Below, piece by piece: positions 1 through 8,440 of a stretch of DNA of 64,000 nucleotides. A program made the translations under genes and the position numbers. Below the pieces are notes generated by a model. The model had not been told where the DNA came from, did no database searches, and worked only from the letters and a program-made list of their open reading frames with translations. This DNA is from Bacteroidetes bacterium HGW-Bacteroidetes-1 (GTDB lineage: Bacteria > Bacteroidota > Bacteroidia > Bacteroidales > F082). Location: assembly GCA_002842755.1 (NCBI GenBank), contig PHDU01000001.1, forward strand, positions 1-64,000. Reading direction: 5' to 3'. Position 1 is the stretch's first letter; each line of letters begins with the position of its first letter.

Positions 1-143
1 TTTAATTACGCAATAAATATAGCATAAATTATCTTATAAATAACAATTATTCTTCAATACTTATCAATTTTTTATTATTGTATATTGATGCTTGTGGAAT
101 GGGTTTTTAGACAGTCTGACGTTTAGCAAGGTTTTTTTTGTTA

Positions 144-491
144 TTAAAACAATTCAAGCTGTTGGGGAGTGCCCGGTCGCTTGGCCGGATCCTGACCACG
201 AAAAAATTCCATCATTCCAAACTGCTTATCCGTCAATGAAAAGAGTATAATTTCCCCGCGGGGAGCAAGAAATGATTTTACCCGCTTCGTATGCACTTCA
301 GCATTTTCGCGATTGCTGCAGTGGCGAACATAGATGGAATATTGCATCATCGTAAAGCCATCCTTTTGCAGATTTTTTCTGAATTGGGCGTAGTTTTTCC
401 GGTCTTTTTTGGTATCTGTTGGCAAGTCGAAAAAAACAAAAATCCACAAAATCTGATACTGATTTAATCGTTTGAAATATGTTTTATCCAA
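144..491 (-). CDS. cas2: CRISPR-associated endoribonuclease Cas2
   Basis: 115 aa with Cas2-like start IFVFFDLPTDTKKDRKNYAQFRKNL; directly downstream of cas1. Confidence 0.93.
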   Translation of the reverse strand: MDKTYFKRLNQYQILWIFVFFDLPTDTKKDRKNYAQFRKNLQKDGFTMMQYSIYVRHCSNRENAEVHTKRVKSFLAPRGEIILFSLTDKQFGMMEFFRGQDPAKRPGTPQQLELF

Positions 492-493
492 TC

Positions 494-1399
494 TTAAATT
501 TTTAGCTCAGGATATAATAATTTTCTCGAAGATCCTTCAAAACAGGCAGATAACGACGCTGTTGTGCGCTGCAAACCTACCATGAGCGGACTACTTTTTC
601 CATCAATATCAACATCTATTGCCGGAATTTGCAAAAGCTGCTTTTTGATTTCAGGCGTTAGTTCATCTTGATCAGGAAATCTTTTCACAACCTCAAGAAC
701 AACACGATCAACATAAGGGCGATAGGGCTCCATGATGTCAGAAGCCAGACACCATGGGTTGTATTTGTTGCGATGATGGATGCCTACGGCTGGCAAAAGT
801 CCGCTTGAAACAAGACCACGTGCAACAATGGCTAAAAGTACGGCATATCCATAATTCAACATCGCATTTGGGTTTTCACCTAACCTATCTCTTGAAAATG
901 AACTTTCAGTTCCAAAAAGATTCTCCCAATAGTAAGCTGCTGCACGTCCTTCAACATTTTGCGGGTCACCACTTTTAACCAGCTTCAGGTAATATTGCAT
1001 CTTGCTGTCATTTATTCCCAAACTTCTTAGTATGGCAGCCTGATTGCTGATTTTTGCAATGATAGTTTGCTGCCAAAGGTTCTTTTTTAAAGGCAGAGAA
1101 CATTCAAGCTGTTGATACATTTTTTCGGTAAAAGCATGATGCGCGAACATGGGCAACATCAATCCAAAAGGCAAATGTTTTGCATCGCAACTGATGATAG
1201 CAGTATTGTTTTGATTCAATTCAGCAATCAGCGCATTGGTAAGAGTAATATGCGGGTTGTCCAACACAACAACTCCAACATCTTCGATGGGAATGATAGC
1301 AGGTGGTTTGTTCTCCTTTTCCGGAAAATCAATATGCATCTGCATGTCTTTCTTTTTCAGATAACAAGGATTACCAAAATAAAGGGTGCGTTTTATCAT
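494..1399 (-). CDS. cas1: CRISPR-associated endonuclease Cas1 (type II-like)
   Basis: 301 aa, MIKRTLYFGNPCYL start, GRAAAYYWENLFG and GIHHRNKYNPWCLASDIMEPYRP motifs. Confidence 0.95.
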   Translation of the reverse strand: MIKRTLYFGNPCYLKKKDMQMHIDFPEKENKPPAIIPIEDVGVVVLDNPHITLTNALIAELNQNNTAIISCDAKHLPFGLMLPMFAHHAFTEKMYQQLECSLPLKKNLWQQTIIAKISNQAAILRSLGINDSKMQYYLKLVKSGDPQNVEGRAAAYYWENLFGTESSFSRDRLGENPNAMLNYGYAVLLAIVARGLVSSGLLPAVGIHHRNKYNPWCLASDIMEPYRPYVDRVVLEVVKRFPDQDELTPEIKKQLLQIPAIDVDIDGKSSPLMVGLQRTTASLSACFEGSSRKLLYPELKI

Positions 1400-1461
1400 T
1401 TTCGTTATAAGTTCTATTTATGAAAAGAATATTAGCAGTTTTATTTTCACAGGTTTTAATA

Positions 1462-2115
1462 CTATGTCAAACCATGACTCTCCGAAAATAATTGAACAGT
1501 TAGTCCCAACTCATTCGCTCTCTTCAAATTACCAAAAACGCACTCACGCTTCCCCATATAGCCGCCCAGGGAAGAAAATTCCCAGTCTTCAGCTTTGGTT
1601 ACCAGCCCTACTTTTATCGGATTGGAATGAATATAGTTGAAACATTGCTGTGGATATTGAAGTTCCCACTTTTCGATGTTAATCATTGTAGCACCGGATG
1701 ATGTAAACCAGTTATGTGCTACTCTACTCGTTTCATTAAGACAGATAGCTTTCGTTTTTTGCCTGAAAAGTGAGCCGGTGCGATTTTCTTGTTTATTAAT
1801 AGCACGGGTATAAGAGGCAAGCATTATTCCGATGGAATGGTTGAAAGAAATTGGTTTGTTGTCTGGGTCATAGATAGTCGGAGTGCGACTTTGAGTCGCG
1901 CCCCGACTATCTATGACGGCATAAAGCCTCTCAACCTCAACCATCAAATGAAAATGATTCGGCATCAAACACCAGGCAAGCAGATTTCCAAATGGAACAA
2001 TATGATTGCATAGTTTATCAACAAAAAACAAATAGTTTTCGCGGCTAAAAAAGATTTTCTGCCGGTTATTTCCCTGGTTATAAATATGGTAGATGCCATT
2101 GCGTTCGAAATTCAT
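1462..2115 (-). mobile_element. REP-associated (RAYT-like) Y1 transposase, IS200-type fold, inserted between cas9 and cas1
   Basis: 217 aa; MPNHFHLMVEV (HxH) and YIHSNPIKVGLV (catalytic Tyr region), GSLFRQKTKAICL. Confidence 0.85.
1867..1917. repeat. 51-nt near-perfect palindrome inside the transposase ORF
   Basis: GTCATAGATAGTCGG ... CCGACTATCTATGAC are perfect 15-nt inverted arms; inner GTGCGACT/AGTCGCGC continues the stem with one mismatch. Confidence 0.9.
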
Positions 2116-2234
2116 ATCACTGAGATTAATGAGATTGAGATATTTCCGAGACGATCAGTGTTGACTTTGAAGCAGAGATATTGAGCGACTATCAATGATT
2201 TCATAACAAATCTGTGATCCAAACTATACAATTT

Positions 2235-2264
2235 GTTGCCGAAATAGAGTGTACGTTTTATCAT
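2235..2264 (-). pseudogene. 5' remnant of a second cas1 (MIKRTLYFGN)
   Basis: Minus-strand ATGATAAAACGTACACTCTATTTCGGCAAC encodes the same first 10 aa as intact cas1; lies 26 nt after the cas9 stop codon. Confidence 0.8.
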
Positions 2265-2290
2265 ATAAACAACTGATTAATCAACTTGAA

Positions 2291-5200
2291 TTATTCTCCT
2301 ACCGATACTATATTTCCGCAATGATTAACTCTAACCTTAATAAGGTCTTTTAAATTGGTTGGCGTCTGAATAAAATAATGAGTAATTCCAATTAAGTATT
2401 TCTTTGATTTTAAAGTGTCCCCATCTACAGCTTTTGTTTCAAGATGGTGATTAAAAACATAATTTTTTGTTGAAATTTTCTGAACTCTAAATAAATTAGG
2501 ACTTATGAGAAAGTAATTTTTGGAATCAAGTAAATCTATTTCTTTGGGGTTAAATCCTGTTTTTTCATTTGGAAATACAAAATACTCATTCTGCTTCATG
2601 CTAAACAGGAATTCCCAACCTTCGTCCTTCCTATAATCCTTGTCTATAATAGGCAGTCCCTGATTGACACGCATTGTTGCTTCAAAAAATGAAACGACAT
2701 TTTCCTGTAGAATTCCTTTATCGTCATTATAAATTGCGACATGATGATTGTTGCCTGTATTAACAAAATCAACAGCTTGCTTTTTACCTTCAGTATCCAA
2801 AATAAGAACTCCATCTTTATCTCTTTTGTCGTGTAATGCCACTGCATTATTGATTCCAGTAATGGTTACACGCTTTATTGATATTCCTTTTTCCTCATTC
2901 AACCAGATTGGGTTCTCATCCAAATTTGAAAAAGCTTTTTTACTGTCTCCTCCAAATTCATTCAAACGGACTTGTAATAATTCTCTAATTTTCTTGTCAA
3001 TAACCTTTTCAATTTTCAAATCTGGTGTTATGTCTTTCCTAATAGTATAAATTGTCACTACACCAACAGTTTTTATTTTTTCAGGGACTTGTAGTGTTTG
3101 TAAATCATTCAGGTAAAGCGGATTTTTGTCTAAACTATTCTTACCCGTAAAAGCTTTTTTTGGGTCTTTATCAAACTCAATCAAACGTTTCAAAAGGGCT
3201 ATACGATAGGATTTTTTTGCTACAGTTGCGATTTTCTCTTCATTGAATGCTGATCCTACTTTCTCCATTTTTGAAATAAATCGCTTAATACTACCATAAA
3301 CAGTCTCCAAATGAAGTTGGCCTCTGGGAGTGAGTTGCTTCTTTTTATTTGTTCCGTTTTTTTTATCTGTTTCATTAATATTAATCGTTGCAACTTTATT
3401 TTTAGCCTTGATCGAAATCAAGGTATTTTCCAGATGTTTTTTTGCCTCATATCGAAAATCATTTAAAGGTATTGGCGGTTTAAATTTTAACTTCCCTCTT
3501 TCATCACGATACAGCTCTTTTTGCTCTATTCCGTAAATACTTCCTGCTTTATCGCTTCTAGCATTTAGGTTATTAAGATATTGGATAAAACTTCGTTTTG
3601 TAAAAGCAATAGTTAGAGCATCCATTGCATGATGTCTATGGTCGTTTCTTTTTGTCCAATCTTTAATACGTCTTATTTTATGTCCATCTCTATTTTCAAT
3701 TGTTTCGGTCATGCCAAGCATTTCGAATTTTCCCCAATTCAGCTCCTGCATTACGTCAATCAGTTGCCAATCTTCTCTCAATCGATCCGTTATTGAACCA
3801 GTAGTTGAAATTACTTCTTTAACCAATTCTTCTAAAATTGCTTTAGCTTTTTTTGCTATGTATTGTGAATCTCTGAGATCGCGGGCAATAAAGTCATCAG
3901 GAATATCTTCACCTTTCATCTTAAGCTTATTATATTTCCCTCTGGAAATTTTTCCAGCTTTATACAACTCCTCTAGTCGATCAAGATATTCTATCAATCC
4001 ATTTTGGCCATATTTTGCTAAAACATATTCATAAGCAGTATAGTTCCCTTTATCAATATTTGCCGCCCTAGTTTCAATTGTTTTATTTGAAAAGGAATCG
4101 TCAAAAAGCCTTGATTGAGGTATTATATGTTCAATATCAAATTCTTTACTAAACAACTTTTCCTGCGCAATGTATGTATTAGTATACAACGTTTTGAACC
4201 CTCTGGATTCTAATTCAAGATAAAGTTTGTAGCGTATAATGTCGTTTCTACTAACGTTCGAAATACCAAATTCACTTTGAAGGATTGCACGATATTTCTC
4301 ATGTTCAATTGTTGCAATATTTATAGCATTTGTTAGATCTTCCCTTTCCTTTGCGCTCTTTTTAAGTTCACGTGCCAACTCTATTCTAATCTCATCAGGC
4401 TTTCCATAAGCATCAACAACTGTATTAACCACATTTATCATTTGGTTAATAATTTTCTCTACAACAGGATTACGCAAGCTATTTTTAGGCAAGATTTCAA
4501 GTTTATCTTTTAAGACTTTAGTATCCAGTTCTTCCTTTGTTAACGAACTCTTAGAATGCCGGTATCCTGCATACTTACAAGCTTCACTAAAATCATTTCC
4601 AGCCTTTAAATAGGGTAAAATCTTTCGAATTGCTTTAGAACTTAAACTTCCATAATCCTGCTGGAAACTAACATTTGCCAGAATTACAGCGTATTCCTTC
4701 TCAAAACCAAATAATTCAGTAATTTTATTTACTAATTTTTCATTACCAGTTTTTGAATCGTCTCCTTCATAAGAATACAACAAATGCCAGAATTTATAAG
4801 CTGCTTGCCTTTCAAATTCAATTCCTTCTAATTCTGAATTAAAGAAAAGAATATCTGTATTATAATTTAATCCGGTAAAAATTGATTTTACAGTTGAACT
4901 TATTTGAGCATAATTCATTTTCGAAAAATCGAACTCACCGTGACCAGTTAATTCAATAATCCTGAAGTAAGCTTCAAATAATACTGCTTGAGTTCTATTT
5001 CCTTCAATCTCTTTATAATTCAGGTCAAGTTCTATTGGGTTAGCAAATAAAAGTTTTAATACATCCGCCTTTGTAAGCTTATTTTTCAGAGTCAATTCTT
5101 TGAATAATAAATCTTTTTCTTCCTGATCCAATAGTCTTCTTTTATTGTTATTTTTTTCAAATACTTCAAGATTATTGAGAATTTGCCAAATTTTAAACTC

Positions 5201-6433
5201 CTGAAATAATGGTGATGATTTCGGGCACACTTTAAAACCAACTGTTCTTTTCTTCTTCTTTCCATCAACTAAGATCTCAATTTGTCTATTTTCGAATTCA
5301 CAAAAACCGATAAGACCTTTTTGACTTTTTAACCTTCTCTGATAAAAAATAATAATATTCCTTACTTCATGTTTCAATTCAGGTGTAAGTTTCTCATGAA
5401 ATGTTGACTGCTTTTCCCAGATTACATCAAACTCATCTAAATAATCCTGGCGGTAAAAAACTTGATTTTTTAATCGGGTATGAGAATTCATTTCCAATTG
5501 TGACATTAGATATTGCCCGACAGTCAGTTTATTAAAATAAAGTTCTTTACTTCTATCACTAATTGAGCCCAAATAGCCACTAGAACTGTTTAAGTTGGTA
5601 TTAATTTCAGTAATTACATACGCTGCTTCTTCTTTTAGTAATTGAGAATCTATTGCTTTACTTCTCCATTTATAGGCTTGTAACCTTTTTTCATCCCTAG
5701 TATTCTTGTTTTCAGCAATGTTAAAACCAAACTTTTTCCAAAAAGCTGCGGAGGTAACTCTTTGTCCCTTTCCTTCAATTTCATTTCTGAATTCTTTTGT
5801 AAATATTTCAGGATAAAACTGCGACTGAAAGTTCCACACCCTACCAAATTCGGATATTAAATCTGACCTGTAGAAATCAGGTACATGTTTTTTATTCTCG
5901 AGAAGTAACCCTAAAACTAACTGACCGGGAGTCAGATTTTCATCATAAAGTTTTTTCGCAATACCCATTCCGTCAATCAATTGTCCTTCTTCTTGATTTT
6001 TTGCTTTACGACTGCTCTTATATCCGCGTTTTTTGTTGATCATTAGCAATACACGAGCAAATTCTGACAATGAAATTTCTTCTGTTGCTGCTCTCGCTCT
6101 TAGTCTGTAAGTTTCAAAAGTGCTCCTATTTCCGTTTTCCGAAAAAGTAGTATCATCACTTACAAGGCCATTAATTCTAAGAATTTCTATAAGGTTTTCT
6201 CTCCGGAGCTTATATCGTTGAAGATTCCTACGCATACTCCTTTTAAGAGTTCTGTCAGCAGTTGTAGTTATGCTTTTACCTCGTTCAAAATTTGATTGCT
6301 CATCAACAGTCAAAGGATTTACTCTAACTCCAAGTTTAACTATCGAAGATTGTTCGGTATTATTTTCTGCCTCATTTACCAAAGCCCAACCAATACTGTT
6401 GGTACCTAAATCAAGTCCTAAAATTTTTTTCAT
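2291..6433 (-). CDS. cas9: CRISPR-associated endonuclease Cas9 (type II-C-like, 1380 aa)
   Basis: RuvC-I KKILGLDLGTNSIGWALV; Arg-rich bridge RTLKRSMRRNLQRYKLRR; RuvC-II IRIELARELKKS; HNH FDIEHIIPQSRLFDDSFSNK; RuvC-III NDHRHHAMDALTIA. Confidence 0.97.
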   Translation of the reverse strand: MKKILGLDLGTNSIGWALVNEAENNTEQSSIVKLGVRVNPLTVDEQSNFERGKSITTTADRTLKRSMRRNLQRYKLRRENLIEILRINGLVSDDTTFSENGNRSTFETYRLRARAATEEISLSEFARVLLMINKKRGYKSSRKAKNQEEGQLIDGMGIAKKLYDENLTPGQLVLGLLLENKKHVPDFYRSDLISEFGRVWNFQSQFYPEIFTKEFRNEIEGKGQRVTSAAFWKKFGFNIAENKNTRDEKRLQAYKWRSKAIDSQLLKEEAAYVITEINTNLNSSSGYLGSISDRSKELYFNKLTVGQYLMSQLEMNSHTRLKNQVFYRQDYLDEFDVIWEKQSTFHEKLTPELKHEVRNIIIFYQRRLKSQKGLIGFCEFENRQIEILVDGKKKKRTVGFKVCPKSSPLFQEFKIWQILNNLEVFEKNNNKRRLLDQEEKDLLFKELTLKNKLTKADVLKLLFANPIELDLNYKEIEGNRTQAVLFEAYFRIIELTGHGEFDFSKMNYAQISSTVKSIFTGLNYNTDILFFNSELEGIEFERQAAYKFWHLLYSYEGDDSKTGNEKLVNKITELFGFEKEYAVILANVSFQQDYGSLSSKAIRKILPYLKAGNDFSEACKYAGYRHSKSSLTKEELDTKVLKDKLEILPKNSLRNPVVEKIINQMINVVNTVVDAYGKPDEIRIELARELKKSAKEREDLTNAINIATIEHEKYRAILQSEFGISNVSRNDIIRYKLYLELESRGFKTLYTNTYIAQEKLFSKEFDIEHIIPQSRLFDDSFSNKTIETRAANIDKGNYTAYEYVLAKYGQNGLIEYLDRLEELYKAGKISRGKYNKLKMKGEDIPDDFIARDLRDSQYIAKKAKAILEELVKEVISTTGSITDRLREDWQLIDVMQELNWGKFEMLGMTETIENRDGHKIRRIKDWTKRNDHRHHAMDALTIAFTKRSFIQYLNNLNARSDKAGSIYGIEQKELYRDERGKLKFKPPIPLNDFRYEAKKHLENTLISIKAKNKVATININETDKKNGTNKKKQLTPRGQLHLETVYGSIKRFISKMEKVGSAFNEEKIATVAKKSYRIALLKRLIEFDKDPKKAFTGKNSLDKNPLYLNDLQTLQVPEKIKTVGVVTIYTIRKDITPDLKIEKVIDKKIRELLQVRLNEFGGDSKKAFSNLDENPIWLNEEKGISIKRVTITGINNAVALHDKRDKDGVLILDTEGKKQAVDFVNTGNNHHVAIYNDDKGILQENVVSFFEATMRVNQGLPIIDKDYRKDEGWEFLFSMKQNEYFVFPNEKTGFNPKEIDLLDSKNYFLISPNLFRVQKISTKNYVFNHHLETKAVDGDTLKSKKYLIGITHYFIQTPTNLKDLIKVRVNHCGNIVSVGE

Positions 6434-6439
6434 ATTGTA

Positions 6440-6469
6440 TTGACTTTTGAGTTTTTGATCTTATATTTG
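6440..6469 (+). promoter_or_regulatory. Bacteroidetes-type promoter for tracrRNA
   Basis: TTG at 6440-6442 and TATATTTG (TAnnTTTG) at 6462-6469, 19-nt offset, just upstream of the anti-repeat. Confidence 0.65.
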
Positions 6470-6473
6470 CATC

Positions 6474-6548
6474 ACAATCTAAAGCAATTCACAATAAGGA
6501 TTATTCCGTTGTGAAAACATTTAAGGCGGGGTAACTCGCCTTTTTTTT
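6474..6548 (+). ncRNA. tracrRNA
   Basis: anti-repeat ACAATCTAAAGCAATTCACAAT, nexus AAGGATTATTCC, then GGCGGGGTAACTCGCC hairpin and T8 tract; divergent from cas9. Confidence 0.85.
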
Positions 6549-6844
6549 GTTGATAATCCAATAGCAAACTTCTGAGCATAAAAAAATACTCCACAACACT
6601 TCAGCGTGTTGTATTTTCAGAATCGCATTCAGCGCCATACATTGTAATAGTATCATCTGGTCACTATTTGTTGTTCATCAATAATTCCGCCCATTATTTT
6701 ATGCAGCAACCAGCCGATGATTTGAAGTTCGAAAGATAAATAAATTTTTTATTATTTGTAAAAAAAATGATCATTTAAAAATGATGATATTGTATAGTTC
6801 GATTTATATTCTAACATTCTATCATCTTCCCACTCCAACAAAAA

Positions 6845-6873
6845 ATCCCGAAGACTATAAAAGTCTCCGGGAT
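6845..6873 (-). terminator. Rho-independent terminator of the hydrogenase/DHOD operon
   Basis: minus-strand ATCCCGGAGACTTTTATAGTCTTCGGGAT followed by TTTTTG. Confidence 0.75.
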
Positions 6874-6932
6874 CATACTCAAAAAAAATTTGGTCGGGCC
6901 TTGCGGCAAAAAAAAAATAATATAAAAAAATG

Positions 6933-7910
6933 TTATTCAAAGTTCTTTTTCATGTACTGTAGTCTTTCAAAACCTGCAGTGTTTTCAGGATATTTGTTTA
7001 CAAGACCTCTGAAGTCTTCTATGTTGCTATAGCCTTTCTTCTTCATCCAGTCGGAAAGACCATTCACAATTTCACGCAGATATGGAATGCCGTTTTGATA
7101 TAAAGTAGTGCAAACCTGCGTTACGGTAGCACCTGCAAGAAGCTGTTTAGCAACACCTATTGAATAATGGATGCCTGTTGAAGCAGCAATATCTGTCGGG
7201 ATACCGCTTGCTGTAAGAAGAGCGATCCAACGCAATGAGATTGACTTTTCATCCGGATTCGAAAAAACATTGTCCGTCACAACTTTTGCTGTGGCAATAT
7301 CCACATCAGGGTTGTAAAAACGATTGAATAAAACAAGCCCATCCGTACCTGCTTCTGCCAACCGGTATGCCATTGCATAGATGTTGGTAAAATACGATCC
7401 CATTTTTACTGATACAGGAATCGTCACTCTTTCCTTCACACTAGTCAGAATTTCTATATAAGTATCTTCTATCTGAAGACTGGATACATTTCTATCAAAC
7501 GGGAAAATGGCAATATTAAGCTCAATTGCATCCGCTCCCGCGTCCTGAAGCTTGGCAGCAAAATGAGTCCACCCAACAGGGCTCACACAGTTAACGCTTG
7601 CAATCACAGGAATTGATACAGCTTTTTTTGCCTCTGTGATAAGACGAAGATAATCCTCAACGCCAGCCCCTTTTGATATGTTCATCACAAATTCGGATGC
7701 TTCGGGATACCAGAAATAAAGTTCATTCTTACGCAGGTTTGTTTCGATTCTGGCATTGATTTGTTCTTCAAACAGTGATTTAAGTACAATTGCCCCGGCT
7801 CCTGCTTTTGCACATGCCTTAACATTTTCAATGTTTCCGGTCAGCTTGGAACTGCTAACCACAATAGGATTCTTTAAATTTAACCCGAGATAAGTTGTTG
7901 ATAAATCCAT
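6933..7910 (-). CDS. dihydroorotate dehydrogenase-like (PreA/DHOD fold) protein
   Basis: MDLSTTYLGLNLKNPIVVSSSKLTGN, ASVNCVSPVGWTHFA, PVSVKMGSYFTN. Confidence 0.85.
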   Translation of the reverse strand: MDLSTTYLGLNLKNPIVVSSSKLTGNIENVKACAKAGAGAIVLKSLFEEQINARIETNLRKNELYFWYPEASEFVMNISKGAGVEDYLRLITEAKKAVSIPVIASVNCVSPVGWTHFAAKLQDAGADAIELNIAIFPFDRNVSSLQIEDTYIEILTSVKERVTIPVSVKMGSYFTNIYAMAYRLAEAGTDGLVLFNRFYNPDVDIATAKVVTDNVFSNPDEKSISLRWIALLTASGIPTDIAASTGIHYSIGVAKQLLAGATVTQVCTTLYQNGIPYLREIVNGLSDWMKKKGYSNIEDFRGLVNKYPENTAGFERLQYMKKNFE

Positions 7911-7930
7911 TTTCTGTTATTTTAAATTCT

Positions 7931-8440
7931 TTAATTTTCTGTCGTCAATGCATTGATAAGAGTCAACGGCTGTTTCGTCAAAAGAAAAGGTTTAAAAAAA
8001 TCAAATGCCATTTCAAGGTTTTCTTTTGCCTTTTCCGACATTTCTTCTTTAAAATCCCATTCGTATCCTTTGATGTGAATCAGCCAGGCTATGGGTGTAA
8101 CACCATATATTTTTCTGCAAAGATCTATTACAAATGAAGGGGATACTGCATGCATTGAAAATTCAACCCTTGCGTCTGAGGCATCAACTTCCGATAATGA
8201 GAAGTGTTCAATATTTTCTTCCTGTGATGCATCTACGAAAACCACAGCCGTTGCTTTTGATACCGTATCAGCATCTTCAATGTTCAATTGATAATTACAA
8301 TCGGTAACGATATGATGTAAAGTATTTTGTATGATAAAATCATCTACTTTCTGGATAAAAGCAGCACCCAGACCATCATCCTGACGACCCGGGTTACCAT
8401 ATCCATAAATCAGTATTTTATCTGAATCTGTCATTCTCAA
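7931..8440 (-). CDS. hydrogenase maturation protease (HoxW/HybD family)
   Basis: ILIYGYGNPGRQDDGLGAAF start and VVFVDAS motif; overlaps hoxH stop by 4 nt. Confidence 0.88.
   Translation of the reverse strand: MRMTDSDKILIYGYGNPGRQDDGLGAAFIQKVDDFIIQNTLHHIVTDCNYQLNIEDADTVSKATAVVFVDASQEENIEHFSLSEVDASDARVEFSMHAVSPSFVIDLCRKIYGVTPIAWLIHIKGYEWDFKEEMSEKAKENLEMAFDFFKPFLLTKQPLTLINALTTEN

Noticed and set aside
1789-2013. Plus-strand ORF of 74 aa antisense to the transposase
   Set aside because: Its open frame is explained by the palindrome encoding similar peptides on both strands; the rest has no protein-like features.
6560-6740. Short minus-strand open stretches (for example ...FELQIIGWLLHKIMGGIIDEQQIVTR*) upstream of cas9
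   Set aside because: Too short, no recognisable family and one overlaps the tracrRNA; not enough support for a gene or pseudogene.
6474-6760. Search for a CRISPR array near cas9
   Set aside because: Only the anti-repeat of the tracrRNA is present; no regularly spaced direct repeats were seen here or elsewhere in the window.
6752-6940. 62-aa ORF after the DHOD-like gene
   Set aside because: It spans the operon terminator hairpin and has low-complexity composition; likely spurious.
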